This document shows, piece by piece, positions 1 through 8,162 of a stretch of DNA of 64,000 nt; the first letter of the stretch is position 1; the number at the start of each line of letters is the position of its first letter. The translations under genes and the position numbers were made by a program. Source of the stretch: Siphonobacter sp. BAB-5405 (lineage in GTDB: Bacteria; Bacteroidota; Bacteroidia; Cytophagales; Spirosomataceae); NCBI RefSeq assembly GCF_002872335.1, contig NZ_NJAG01000007.1, forward strand, positions 248,001 through 312,000, read 5' to 3'. The notes beneath the pieces are model-generated. The model worked only from the letters and a program-made list of their open reading frames with translations, did no database searches and was not told the DNA's origin.

Positions 1-25
1 AGGCTTTTTCTTGTACTCGTATGAG

Positions 26-1195
26 TTAAGCCAATACTTCGGTTTTTGCTACACTTTTCTGACGGAAATACATCATCACGGCCATCAGGAAGCCCGTAAA
101 GGCCAGCATCGCTCCTACCCACTGCGGCGAAGTATAACCCAGACCCGCAGCAATGGGAAGGCCACCCAGATACGCACCCAAAGCATTACCAATATTAAAG
201 CCCGCCTGACTAACCGACGAAGCCAGCATTTCGGAACCGTTGGCGGCCCGAATCATTAGAATCTGGATGGGTGCTCCAAGCGTAAACGAAATGGCTCCCG
301 TTACGAAGGTCATGACCAGTAATGGTATTTTGAAGGGAGCTACGAAGGATACCACGATCAAACAAACCACCATTAAGGATAAGAATAAAGCCGTAGCTTT
401 GATCGGTGAAATGGAATCGGCAGCCATCCCGGAGATGAGATTTCCTACGGCCATTCCAACGCCCGCCAGTACTAAAATCCAGGTAATCTGATCGCTTCTG
501 AAACCGCCCACTTCCGTCAATAACGGAGCGATATAGCTAAACCAGGCAAACAGTCCGCCCGTACCAATTGCCGTAATACCGAGAATTAGCCAGGGTTCAA
601 CCCGGGTAAACAGTTTCAGATCTTTCAGGATACTAGACTCACTGACGGGTGGCATAGCCGGCAGTAACTGTTGAATACTCAGGACCGTAATCAGTCCAAC
701 GACCGCGATAATCAGGAAGGTAATCCGCCAGCTCATGGTATGGCCAATGTACGTACCCAGCGGCACGCCAATGATATTGGCAATGGTCAGTCCGGCAAAC
801 ATCATGGAAATCGCTTGAGCTTGTTTTCCCGGCGTAGCCAGTCGACTCGCCACTACGGCACCTACGCCAAAAAAGGCTCCGTGCGGTAGACCCGAAAGTA
901 AACGGGTCAGCATCATGATTTCGTAATTTGGGGCAAAGGCTGACAAGGCATTACAGAAGGTAAACATAGCCATCAAGCCCAACAGGATCTTTTTGGGCGG
1001 GTAATTGCCCGCGATGCCTACCAGCAAGGGAGCTCCCAGTACGACACCCAGGGCATACGCCGAAATCAGGTGCCCGGCTACGGGAATGGAAATGTTAAGC
1101 GTACGGGAAATATCCGGTAAAATTCCCATCATGACGAACTCGGTCATTCCGATCCCAAAGCCGCCTACGGTGAGTGAAAACAAACTTTTTTTCAT
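26..1195 (-). CDS. MFS transporter, AraJ/sugar-efflux type
   Basis: 389 aa inner-membrane protein with about twelve hydrophobic segments and Gly/Ala-rich helices typical of the major facilitator superfamily DHA1/AraJ branch; the opening MTEFVMMGILPDI stretch (about residues 17-29) is characteristic of that group. By family it is expected to export a small molecule by proton antiport; the substrate cannot be read from sequence. ATG start with Lys-Lys at positions 2-3. It lies 47 bp downstream of a DoxX-family gene on the same strand, so the two are probably co-transcribed. The gene is complete, ending 25 bp from the window edge. Confidence 0.85.
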   Translation of the reverse strand: MKKSLFSLTVGGFGIGMTEFVMMGILPDISRTLNISIPVAGHLISAYALGVVLGAPLLVGIAGNYPPKKILLGLMAMFTFCNALSAFAPNYEIMMLTRLLSGLPHGAFFGVGAVVASRLATPGKQAQAISMMFAGLTIANIIGVPLGTYIGHTMSWRITFLIIAVVGLITVLSIQQLLPAMPPVSESSILKDLKLFTRVEPWLILGITAIGTGGLFAWFSYIAPLLTEVGGFRSDQITWILVLAGVGMAVGNLISGMAADSISPIKATALFLSLMVVCLIVVSFVAPFKIPLLVMTFVTGAISFTLGAPIQILMIRAANGSEMLASSVSQAGFNIGNALGAYLGGLPIAAGLGYTSPQWVGAMLAFTGFLMAVMMYFRQKSVAKTEVLA

Positions 1196-1242
1196 AAAAT
1201 TTTCAAAAGGGAATACGAACCAACGTATACAATGGGGAACTA

Positions 1243-1638
1243 TTAGCGTAGTCGTTTGTCGACCGCATAAGCATTATGCGTATCCACAAAAACCAGCAAA
1301 GTACAGCAATACGCCGCGTGAATGAGCTGGCTGGGAATGGCCCCCCAGTCTTCAATCATCGACGAACCGAAAATCAATAAAATCATCACTACCGCACCTG
1401 CCACTAAAGCCTGACGCGTCATCCAGCCGATCAACAGCAACACTCCTACCAGCAACTCAGCCACTGGCAACGCGTAACTAAAGGGCAGCACCAGTACTTC
1501 GGGTAACATGGAATCTTTAAATTTCCCCAGCATCCAGGCACTGAAACCGTTTAATTTAGGTATTCGTACCAATCCATGGCCCAGCATACTCATGGCCAGG
1601 GCCAGACGAGCCAGTATAAAAGCAAGGGTCTGATTCAT
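1243..1638 (-). CDS. DoxX family membrane protein
   Basis: 131 aa with four hydrophobic segments and the DoxX-family pattern: an N-terminal helix with LGHGLVRIPKLNGF, a second helix with LPVAELLVGVLLLIGW (residue numbers roughly 55-75), then two more helices. DoxX-like proteins are small integral membrane proteins of poorly defined, often redox-related roles. First gene of a likely two-gene operon with the MFS transporter; the 220-bp upstream spacer is shared with the divergent acetyltransferase gene and holds a dyad element near 1762. Confidence 0.75.
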   Translation of the reverse strand: MNQTLAFILARLALAMSMLGHGLVRIPKLNGFSAWMLGKFKDSMLPEVLVLPFSYALPVAELLVGVLLLIGWMTRQALVAGAVVMILLIFGSSMIEDWGAIPSQLIHAAYCCTLLVFVDTHNAYAVDKRLR

Positions 1639-1761
1639 AGATAGAAACAGTCAGTAGGATAGATTGATCATTACGATACAAAGTTCAGTAAATGATTCCA
1701 GTTAAATTAAAAAAGTACAAAAAACGTTTCCAATTCTATAAATATTCTAATTAATTGGTTC

Positions 1762-1784
1762 GTCAATGCAATTGACTTCAATTG
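1762..1784. promoter_or_regulatory. Dyad element, candidate operator between divergent genes
   Basis: A 6-bp perfect inverted repeat with a 3-bp spacer (GTCAAT gca ATTGAC, 1762-1776) overlaps a second pair of CAATTG words (1769-1784). It sits in the AT-rich spacer between the DoxX/MFS operon (minus) and the acetyltransferase (plus), where a repressor or activator site is expected. No regulator gene is adjacent; this is inference from symmetry and place only. Confidence 0.3.
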
Positions 1785-1860
1785 GAATTAAAATAAGGCA
1801 GGTGTACGAACACATTCATTCTTGTTTTCAGGCACGTTCGGTTCATTAATTTTTTCTGTC

Positions 1861-2391
1861 ATGTCATTTTCTCGCGTACAGGATAGCCATCATCCTCAGT
1901 TTTTACAAATCTGGAAGTTGCTGGAAACGGCCTTCCATCCGGGCGAACGTCGCTCGCTGGCGTCCCTGAAACAAGTCGTACTAGAAGAGCAAATGCACTT
2001 GCTCGTTTGGGGAGAATCGGTACAGGCAGTAGCCGTATTGTGGAAATTCGGGGAATTTGATTTTCTGGAATACGTGGCAGTGGATCCCAGCCTGCGGGGC
2101 CAGGGCTTGGGTACCACGCTAATGCAGGCCTTACTGGCGTCCCTGGAGAAGCCTTTCCTGCTGGAAGTACAACCGGGTACGGACGCCCCGAATCAGGCCC
2201 GAATTCGATTTTACCAGCGACTGGGCCTGCACCTCAATCGTCACACGTATTTTCAGCCTCCGTACCAGCGAGGCGGGGAAACGTTCCCCTTACAAATCAT
2301 GTCAGCCCCACACTTACTCGATGAAGCTGATTTTCTGGCGTATACCTTGCTCATTAAAAATGAAGTCTACGAGCAATGGTATGAAGCTTAG
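1861..2391 (+). CDS. GNAT family N-acetyltransferase
   Basis: 176 aa when started at the ATG at 1861; an upstream in-frame TTG at 1822 would add 13 unlikely residues. The acetyl-CoA binding motif A of GNAT enzymes is visible as VDPSLRGQGLGTTLM (about residues 74-88), following a beta strand DFLEYVAV. The substrate is unknown. Monocistronic: it is divergent from the DoxX gene and followed by a hairpin shared with the next, convergent gene. Confidence 0.8.
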   Translation: MSFSRVQDSHHPQFLQIWKLLETAFHPGERRSLASLKQVVLEEQMHLLVWGESVQAVAVLWKFGEFDFLEYVAVDPSLRGQGLGTTLMQALLASLEKPFLLEVQPGTDAPNQARIRFYQRLGLHLNRHTYFQPPYQRGGETFPLQIMSAPHLLDEADFLAYTLLIKNEVYEQWYEA

Positions 2392-2403
2392 TAGGCCGAA
2401 AAC

Positions 2404-2428
2404 AAAAATTGCCAGCAAAGGCTGGCAA
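2404..2428 (-). terminator. Intrinsic terminator between convergent genes
   Basis: Perfect 8-bp stem (TTGCCAGC / GCTGGCAA, 2409-2428) with a 4-nt loop. On the minus strand it is followed by a T-rich run, so it best terminates the gene ending at 2456; it may also serve the plus-strand acetyltransferase. Confidence 0.7.
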
Positions 2429-2455
2429 CTCTTTGGAAGCACGAATTTCTGCCTC

Positions 2456-2890
2456 CTATCTCTTTCCTAACAAGCGGTAAGTCAGGCCCGCAGCGAGTCC
2501 GCCAGCCAGGTACCAGCCGATGGTCATCAGTTGCGTGGCCGTTGTGCGGTTACTGGGTTTTTCACCCAATCCCAGCGGACCTGGTAAAAAGACGGCTCCT
2601 AACCCAGCGGCTAAGCCTAAAATGGCTCCGTTTCGAACGCCATTTTTGGGCGAGTCCAGACTGACAAGGCCGTAATAGGTAGCATTGGAAGCAATATCAC
2701 CCGCCAGGGATGCTTTATGAAGCGTTTCCTCGGAAGGCGAAATACCCGAAGGCAAAAGTTTAGACAAAGCCCGTTTGCCCAGTATATCAATACGCGGAGC
2801 ATTGGGAACGGTTTTACGAGCGGTTTCGTGCAGGAGTGTGAGCGTACAGGCTCCCACAAACCCGCTGGTAGTTGCTGCTAAAGAATCCAT
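2456..2890 (-). CDS. Hypothetical small membrane protein
   Basis: 144 aa from the ATG at 2890; the longer in-frame version starts with TTG and is less likely. Gly/Ala-rich hydrophobic stretches occur near residues 5-18 and about 88-110 (GAILGLAAGLGAVFLPGPLG), and a C-terminal one ends in an RLLGKR tail, suggesting two or three membrane segments. No family was recognised. It is expressed alone, convergent with the acetyltransferase and divergent from the DUF1080 gene. Confidence 0.55.
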   Translation of the reverse strand: MDSLAATTSGFVGACTLTLLHETARKTVPNAPRIDILGKRALSKLLPSGISPSEETLHKASLAGDIASNATYYGLVSLDSPKNGVRNGAILGLAAGLGAVFLPGPLGLGEKPSNRTTATQLMTIGWYLAGGLAAGLTYRLLGKR

Positions 2891-3059
2891 AGGTTGTTTC
2901 GTCGTTTTGTGCCAGTATTGTAAATAATGTATGCCAGTATTCACTAGCGATTCAGCCAACCGGCATTGGTTTTACGTATGTAAGGCATCCGTTTGTTTCA
3001 ACAAACGATTAGCTTTACAGTTCTGAGTTCATAAACCTCTATTTTTCTTTCATAATCGT

Positions 3060-3686
3060 ATGAAAAAACAACTGCTAGGCCTGGCGATACTCGCTGGCCT
3101 GAGTACGGCCTTTACGCCTCCCAAACCCAAATGGATTTCATTGTTTGATGGAAAAACCCTTAATGGCTGGAAAGTCGGTAAAAACGCTGAAACTTTTCAC
3201 GTCGAAGACGGTACCATCAAAGTAGCCGGACCAGTGGCTCACCTGTTCTACGAAGGGCCTGAACAACCCTTCAAAAATTTTGAATTCAAGGCCAAAGTAA
3301 AAACGATGCCGGGCTCTAATTCCGGTATCTACTTTCATACGGAATATCAGGAATCAGGCTGGCCAGCTAAAGGCTACGAAGTGCAGGTCAACAATTCACA
3401 CACCGACTGGAAACGCACGGGTAGTTTGTACAACGTACAGGATGTGAAGGAAGTGTACGTCAAAGATGGGGAGTGGTACACGGAACAAATTACTGTAGAG
3501 GGTAAACACGTGACCATCAAGATTAACGATAAAACGGTCGTTGATTATACCGAACCCGATAATGCCGATCGACCCGCCGACATGAAAGGCCGGGTGATTA
3601 GTTCCGGGACGTTTGCCTTACAGGGCCATGATCCGAAAAGTGTAGTATATTTTAAAGATATTCAGGTACGCCGCTTACCCGACTGA
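3060..3686 (+). CDS. DUF1080 (3-keto-disaccharide hydrolase-like) secreted protein
   Basis: 208 aa. Residues 1-18 form a signal peptide (two Lys then a hydrophobic run). The rest is one DUF1080 domain, a concanavalin-like beta sandwich: WISLFDGKTLNGWK near residue 25, the central SGIYFHTEY strand, YEVQVNN, and ALQGHDP near the end, all hallmarks of the family. Family members bind or cleave glycans, and some act on 3-keto sugars made by periplasmic oxidoreductases; no such oxidoreductase is next to it. Periplasmic. Followed by a strong hairpin terminator. Confidence 0.85.
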   Translation: MKKQLLGLAILAGLSTAFTPPKPKWISLFDGKTLNGWKVGKNAETFHVEDGTIKVAGPVAHLFYEGPEQPFKNFEFKAKVKTMPGSNSGIYFHTEYQESGWPAKGYEVQVNNSHTDWKRTGSLYNVQDVKEVYVKDGEWYTEQITVEGKHVTIKINDKTVVDYTEPDNADRPADMKGRVISSGTFALQGHDPKSVVYFKDIQVRRLPD

Positions 3687-3705
3687 TCGGAGCTTAAGAC
3701 CAGCT

Positions 3706-3756
3706 AATGAGATACATAAATTTTTAAAAGTCAGAAATTTATGTATCTCATTTTTA
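3706..3756 (+). terminator. Long AT-rich hairpin terminator
   Basis: An 18-bp perfect stem (3706-3723 with 3735-3752) around an 11-nt loop, ending in a T run. It lies 20 bp after the DUF1080 stop codon. The stem is unusually long and AT-rich compared with the GC-rich 9-13-bp terminators elsewhere in the window. Confidence 0.8.
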
Positions 3757-3901
3757 TACTTTGACGTTATAGGCTTATCAACCGTTATGCTATAGGAATT
3801 ATGCCTTACCTAGTAGCTATTTTACCTTCCATAGCCTTATCTTTCGAGTAAATTACGTCTTACTCCCTTACCCAATACGCTATACGTTTTGTAAATTTTC
3901 T

Positions 3902-5542
3902 ATGCGATTTACCTTATTTACCTTGTTGCTTGTAGGGTTAATGTACCCAGCCCATGCCCAGACGTATGAATTTACCCGCAATGACACCCTTCGGGGTACA
4001 ATCACACCCGAACGTTCCTGGTGGGATCTGAATTTCTATCGGTTAAACGTTCGATTCAGCCCTTCTGACAGTTCCATCAAAGGCAGTAACCAGGTTTTTT
4101 ACCGGGTACTCAAACCCGCTCAGGTACTGCAAATTGATCTTCAGCGGGCAATGACCATTACCCGCGTTGAACAGGATGGAAAGCCCCTAACCTACCGTCA
4201 GGACGGGGATGCTTACTTTATCAAACTTACCAAACCACAGGTTGTCAATCGTACGGAATCCCTTACGGTTTATTACGAGGGCAAGCCGCATGTAGCCCGG
4301 AATGCTCCCTGGGATGGCGGTTTTGTTTTTTCCAGAGACAAAGCCGGCCAACCTTACATTGCAACGGCCTGTCAGGGACTGGGAGCCAGCTCGTGGTGGC
4401 CCAACAAAGACCACCCCTACGACGAACCGGACAGCATGATGATCAGCATTACGGTTCCCAAGCCCCTGATGGACGTTTCCAACGGACAGCTCAGAAGGGT
4501 GATCGACAATTCTGATCAAACCAGAACCTTTGAGTGGGCCGTCGTTAACCCCATCAACAACTACGGCGTAAACCTGAATGTGGCCAATTACAGTCACTGG
4601 TCTGAGACCTATCAGGGCTTGAAAGGCCCGCTGGCTTTGAATTTTTACGTGTTGCCGGAACATCTGGAGGTCGCTAAAAAGCAATTTCAGCAGGTTCCAC
4701 AAATGCTGAAAGCCTTTGAATACTGGTTTGGCCCCTATCCTTTTTACGAAGATGGGTACAAACTCGTGGAAGTGCCGTACCTGGGTATGGAACACCAGAG
4801 TTCGGTTACGTACGGAAATGGCTTTAAAAACGGCTATTTGGGTCGCGATTTGTCGGGTACAGGCTGGGGTTCCAAGTGGGATTTTATCATTGTCCACGAG
4901 TCGGGACATGAGTGGTTTGCGAATAGCATCACCAATTACGACGTAGCCGATATGTGGATTCATGAAAGTTTTACCAACTATTCTGAATCACTGTTTATTG
5001 AATACTATCACGGCAAAGAGGCTGCCGCCGCCTACATTATTGGTTGCCGGAAACTCATCCGGAATGATCGGCCGGTCGTAGGTACGTATAACGTAAACCA
5101 TTCCGGTTCGGGAGACATGTACTACAAAGGTGGAAGCCTGTTACATACCATTCGTCAGATCGTCAACAACGATGAACGCTGGCATCAGATGTTGCTGGGC
5201 CTGAATAAAACGTTTTACCATAAAACCGTAACGGGTGCTCAGGTAGAAGCGTTCGTGGGTCAATCATTAGGTTTGAATTTAACCAAAGTGTTTGACCAGT
5301 ACCTCCGCGACATCCGTATCCCGACGCTGGTATACCGTATCAGAGATCATCAGCTGGAATACCGCTGGGAAGATTGCGTAGCTGGTTTTGATATGCCCGT
5401 CAAGGTAAAAATCGGCGAATCAGAAACGCTAACGCTACTGAAACCAACCCCAAACTGGCAGAAGCTAAAAGTAAAAGACGCGACTTCTATTGCAGTCGAT
5501 CCCAACTTCTACGTAAAAAGTAAAATGCTTTCAGCGAAGTAA
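3902..5542 (+). CDS. Secreted M1 family metallopeptidase
   Basis: 546 aa. Signal peptide 1-19 (cleavage likely after AHA). The M1 aminopeptidase core is complete: the substrate-anchoring motif appears as GMEH (295-298), the zinc motif HESGH at 332-336, and the third zinc ligand Glu355 exactly 18 residues later, within WIHESFTNYSE. Length is short for M1 enzymes because the C-terminal helical (ERAP1-like) domain is absent; residues after about 470 form only a beta-rich end. Probably a periplasmic or surface aminopeptidase trimming peptides. Monocistronic, with a terminator on each side. Confidence 0.9.
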   Translation: MRFTLFTLLLVGLMYPAHAQTYEFTRNDTLRGTITPERSWWDLNFYRLNVRFSPSDSSIKGSNQVFYRVLKPAQVLQIDLQRAMTITRVEQDGKPLTYRQDGDAYFIKLTKPQVVNRTESLTVYYEGKPHVARNAPWDGGFVFSRDKAGQPYIATACQGLGASSWWPNKDHPYDEPDSMMISITVPKPLMDVSNGQLRRVIDNSDQTRTFEWAVVNPINNYGVNLNVANYSHWSETYQGLKGPLALNFYVLPEHLEVAKKQFQQVPQMLKAFEYWFGPYPFYEDGYKLVEVPYLGMEHQSSVTYGNGFKNGYLGRDLSGTGWGSKWDFIIVHESGHEWFANSITNYDVADMWIHESFTNYSESLFIEYYHGKEAAAAYIIGCRKLIRNDRPVVGTYNVNHSGSGDMYYKGGSLLHTIRQIVNNDERWHQMLLGLNKTFYHKTVTGAQVEAFVGQSLGLNLTKVFDQYLRDIRIPTLVYRIRDHQLEYRWEDCVAGFDMPVKVKIGESETLTLLKPTPNWQKLKVKDATSIAVDPNFYVKSKMLSAK

Positions 5543-5596
5543 TACGTAGGACTGGATCAATCAGCGGTGTAGCTTTCGGAAGTGTTGGCTATCGAT

Positions 5597-5635
5597 AAAA
5601 AAGACCCGAACGGCTCATCCGTTCGGGTCTTTTTT
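5597..5635. terminator. Bidirectional intrinsic terminator
   Basis: A 17-bp perfect stem (5597-5613 with 5619-5635) around a 5-nt loop, with A run before and T run after. It closes the M1 peptidase transcript and, on the other strand, the SPFH/ribbon-helix-helix pair that ends at 5705. Confidence 0.9.
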
Positions 5636-5704
5636 ATTGGTAGTCAAGCAAACGTGAGCCATTAGAGGTTGCCGTATAAGATGATTTAATGTCTGGAAAT
5701 CGGC

Positions 5705-5890
5705 TCAGTCGCTCTGTCCCCCTTTCTCTCTGGGAAGGCGATTTTTTGCTTTTAAAGCTTCGTGTAGTAAATATTCAATTTGTCCGTTCAGACTGCGAAA
5801 TTCATCGTCGGCCCAGCGTTGTAAGGCCTCCAGTTCATTCGGAGCCATCCGCAGTACAAATGCTTTCTTCGCTTCTTTTTCTTTTGCCAT
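5705..5890 (-). CDS. Arc-type ribbon-helix-helix DNA-binding protein
   Basis: 61 aa from the ATG at 5890 (MAKEKEAKK...). The pattern is that of Arc/MetJ ribbon-helix-helix proteins: a short basic beta strand KAFVLRM (residues 9-15), helix A PNELEALQRWADDEF, then the turn and helix B LNGQIEYLLHEALKA. Such proteins dimerise through the strand and read operators as tandem half-sites. It lies 52 bp downstream of the SPFH gene on the same strand, so it probably autoregulates that pair. Confidence 0.75.
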   Translation of the reverse strand: MAKEKEAKKAFVLRMAPNELEALQRWADDEFRSLNGQIEYLLHEALKAKNRLPREKGGQSD

Positions 5891-5942
5891 GTTATCATTC
5901 TGGGAAAACCTACCCTCTTCCTTGCCTCCCGTGCTTCTCGCA

Positions 5943-6791
5943 TTAATGATACAAGGTACCCGCATTGATCACCGGATTTGCCGACTTGTCCGAGCACAAC
6001 ACCACCAGCAAATTACTGACCATGGCGGCTTTTTTCTCTTCATCAAGCATGACAATCTGATCCTCGGTCAGGCGTTTCAGGGCCAAATCTACCATTCCTA
6101 CGGCACCTTCCACAATTTTCGTACGGGCAGCGACCATCGCCGTTGCCTGTTGCCGCTGTAACATGGCGTGGGCAATCTCTTCGGCATAAGCCAGGTGCGT
6201 AATGCGGGCTTCCAGTACGCGTACGCCCGCCCGGGCCAGCCGTTCGCGGAGTTCAGCTTCCAGCTTTTCGTTGATCAAATCGCCACCCGAGCGAAGCGTA
6301 ATTTCCTGCTGATCGTCGTCGAAATGATCATAGGCGTAACTGCCCGCCAGATGCCGCAGGGCGGTATCGCTCTGTAGCTTGACGTAGTGCTCGAAATTGT
6401 CTACTTCAAATTTAGCCTGCACCGCGTTTGCCACCTGCCAAACGACTACGGCTCCAATGACAATGGGATTACCCAGATGATCGTTTACTTTAATTTTATC
6501 ACCTTCCAGACTCCGGGCTCGCAGGGAAATTTTGATTTTGGTGTACAGCGGATTCGACCATTTAAAGCCTGATTCCTTGACTGTACCTACGTAATTACCG
6601 AACAAAACCAGCAATTTCGCCTCATTAGGGTTTACGATGAAGAACCCCGGCGACAAAAGAACCGCCAGAATCAAAGCCCCAATCCCCATGACCTCATTCG
6701 TTTGCATAAATACCAGAAATACCCCCACGAGGAGCAGTACTACCAGAGCCATGATTGCCCCGGACAACGGTCGTATAACTTTTTCTTCCAT
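5943..6791 (-). CDS. SPFH/band 7 domain membrane protein
   Basis: 282 aa. Two membrane segments at the N-terminus (about 12-30 and 36-52), then a band 7/SPFH domain from about residue 55 (NPNEAKLLVLFGNYVGTVKE) through LLEA-type heptads and the helix rich in Ala, Glu and Gln (HAMLQRQQATAMVAARTKI, about 208-227). SPFH proteins form membrane-anchored oligomers (stomatin, flotillin, HflKC). Here the partner is a ribbon-helix-helix regulator rather than an NfeD or protease gene, so the role is unclear; membrane organisation or stress is the usual inference. Confidence 0.85.
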   Translation of the reverse strand: MEEKVIRPLSGAIMALVVLLLVGVFLVFMQTNEVMGIGALILAVLLSPGFFIVNPNEAKLLVLFGNYVGTVKESGFKWSNPLYTKIKISLRARSLEGDKIKVNDHLGNPIVIGAVVVWQVANAVQAKFEVDNFEHYVKLQSDTALRHLAGSYAYDHFDDDQQEITLRSGGDLINEKLEAELRERLARAGVRVLEARITHLAYAEEIAHAMLQRQQATAMVAARTKIVEGAVGMVDLALKRLTEDQIVMLDEEKKAAMVSNLLVVLCSDKSANPVINAGTLYH

Positions 6792-6826
6792 AGTATATTG
6801 ATATTAAAATGATATTACAATACTAT
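6791..6826 (-). promoter_or_regulatory. Candidate operator upstream of the SPFH gene
   Basis: Just upstream of the SPFH start are two direct copies of TGATATTA (6799-6806 and 6810-6817), framed by an imperfect inverted repeat, TAGTAT (6791-6796) and ATACTA (near 6819-6825). Closely spaced repeated half-sites are what Arc/MetJ proteins bind, and such a protein is encoded in the same operon. The remaining spacer up to 7330 shows only the promoter listed for the next gene. Confidence 0.35.
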
Positions 6827-7184
6827 CACTTTTTGAGCAAAACTGAAAGTCACGATGCTCCGAAAGTATTAGAGGTAAATGCGGGGGAAGAATCGTTGGA
6901 AAGTACCCATGAACGGTAGAAAGATGCTTGCGTGATCTCTGGAATAGTCAATCCAGTGAGGACGTTTGGTAAATGGCGTAAATGCGTGCTTTTATCTTTC
7001 GGCTCGTATGGTTTTTTACGTACGACTGGAAAGTATTGTCCCCGTAAAGCGTTTTTAATTCACTAAGACTTCTGGTACATTACTTGTGTAGTCAAAAGCG
7101 TCCGGTTGATTCAGGGATACCGGTTAGTGGTATTTTTCTGCTTTTAAAGCGGAATTATTTTACCAGTTCAGAGGTGAAATAACC

Positions 7185-7214
7185 TTGGAACTTGTATCCT
7201 TCTTTTTACATTTG
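7185..7214 (+). promoter_or_regulatory. Bacteroidota-type promoter for the DUF4290 gene
   Basis: A TACATTTG box (7207-7214) fits the Bacteroidota -7 consensus TAnnTTTG, with TTGG 18 nt upstream as a -33 element. It implies a leader of roughly 100 nt before 7331. Confidence 0.45.
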
Positions 7215-7330
7215 CAAAACTTCACGAGTACATTGGGTTGACTCTTCGCTCGGTTACGCCAGACGCTTGGTCAGGGCTTTGCCACATTCTACAACCCATC
7301 TACCTCGTCCACTGAAAACAACACATTCGA

Positions 7331-8080
7331 TTGAAAGAATACGGAAGTAATATCCAAAAACTGGTGGACTATCTCGTAACGATTCAGGAACGCGAGAAAC
7401 GCACCAAACAAGCTTACGTTCTTATTGAGCTGATGCGGCAAATTCACCCTAATATGAAAGAGGGGCAGGATTATACCAATAAGCTCTGGGACGACTTGTA
7501 CATCATGTCGGGTTTCCGCCTCGATGTAGACAGTCCGTTCCCTCCGCCGTCGCCCGAGGCCATTGGAAAGAAACCGAACAGTGTTCCTTATAATACGCAT
7601 AATTTACAATTCCGTCATTACGGCCGTAACCTGGAAGTGATGGTCGAAAAGGCCATTTCGCTGACGAATGAGTACGAGCGTTGGGCTTTCGCCAGTTACA
7701 TCGCCAAAATGATGAAGAGTTTCTATACGGCCTGGAACAAGGACAATGCCGACGATTCGACGGTATGGGAACACCTGCGTATCATCTCTAAAGGCGGCCT
7801 GAACGCCGAAATTGAGCGTATCAAAAAAGAAGGCTACTTAGACATTGCTCCCCGCGACCGGTACTCAAGTAATACGGGCGGCGGTAACAGCGGTGGCGGT
7901 CATCACCACTCCTACTCGCATACGCCGCACAACCGTCCGCATCGCAACGAGCGAAGCGAACGGCCAGATCGAAATGAGCGGAATGAACGCTCTTCGTCGT
8001 TCCAACGCCGCAACGGACCGCCGAGCAACAATCGCAATAACAACAACAGTCACTTCAATCGTAATAACCGCAAAAAATAG
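7331..8080 (+). CDS. DUF4290 family protein, N-terminus uncertain
   Basis: 249 aa as read from a TTG at 7331. The DUF4290 domain covers residues 1-170, beginning KEYGSNIQKLVDYL, followed by a low-complexity tail rich in Gly, His, Arg and Asn (about 180-249) likely to be disordered and possibly RNA-binding. The family is conserved in Bacteroidota, of unknown function. No ATG is available. Family members usually carry about ten more residues starting with a YN motif; the frame directly upstream encodes FYNPSTSSTENNTFD and would fuse to LKEYG with one extra T near 7330, so a 1-bp deletion is suspected. Upstream of murA by 82 bp. Confidence 0.75.
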   Translation: MKEYGSNIQKLVDYLVTIQEREKRTKQAYVLIELMRQIHPNMKEGQDYTNKLWDDLYIMSGFRLDVDSPFPPPSPEAIGKKPNSVPYNTHNLQFRHYGRNLEVMVEKAISLTNEYERWAFASYIAKMMKSFYTAWNKDNADDSTVWEHLRIISKGGLNAEIERIKKEGYLDIAPRDRYSSNTGGGNSGGGHHHSYSHTPHNRPHRNERSERPDRNERNERSSSFQRRNGPPSNNRNNNNSHFNRNNRKK

Positions 8081-8162
8081 TTTATAGGATACCGTTCCTC
8101 AGCGAGGGCTGTACGTAGCCTTTTGCCTGAGACTGTTCACCCCATAAACGGTTCATCAGCTA

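Noticed and set aside
1822-1860. TTG-initiated extension of the acetyltransferase
   Set aside because: The added 13 residues are not GNAT-like and an ATG follows at 1861.
4187-4963. A 258-codon minus-strand open frame inside the M1 peptidase gene
   Set aside because: Antisense shadow of a gene with all catalytic motifs; no promoter, start context or recognisable domain.
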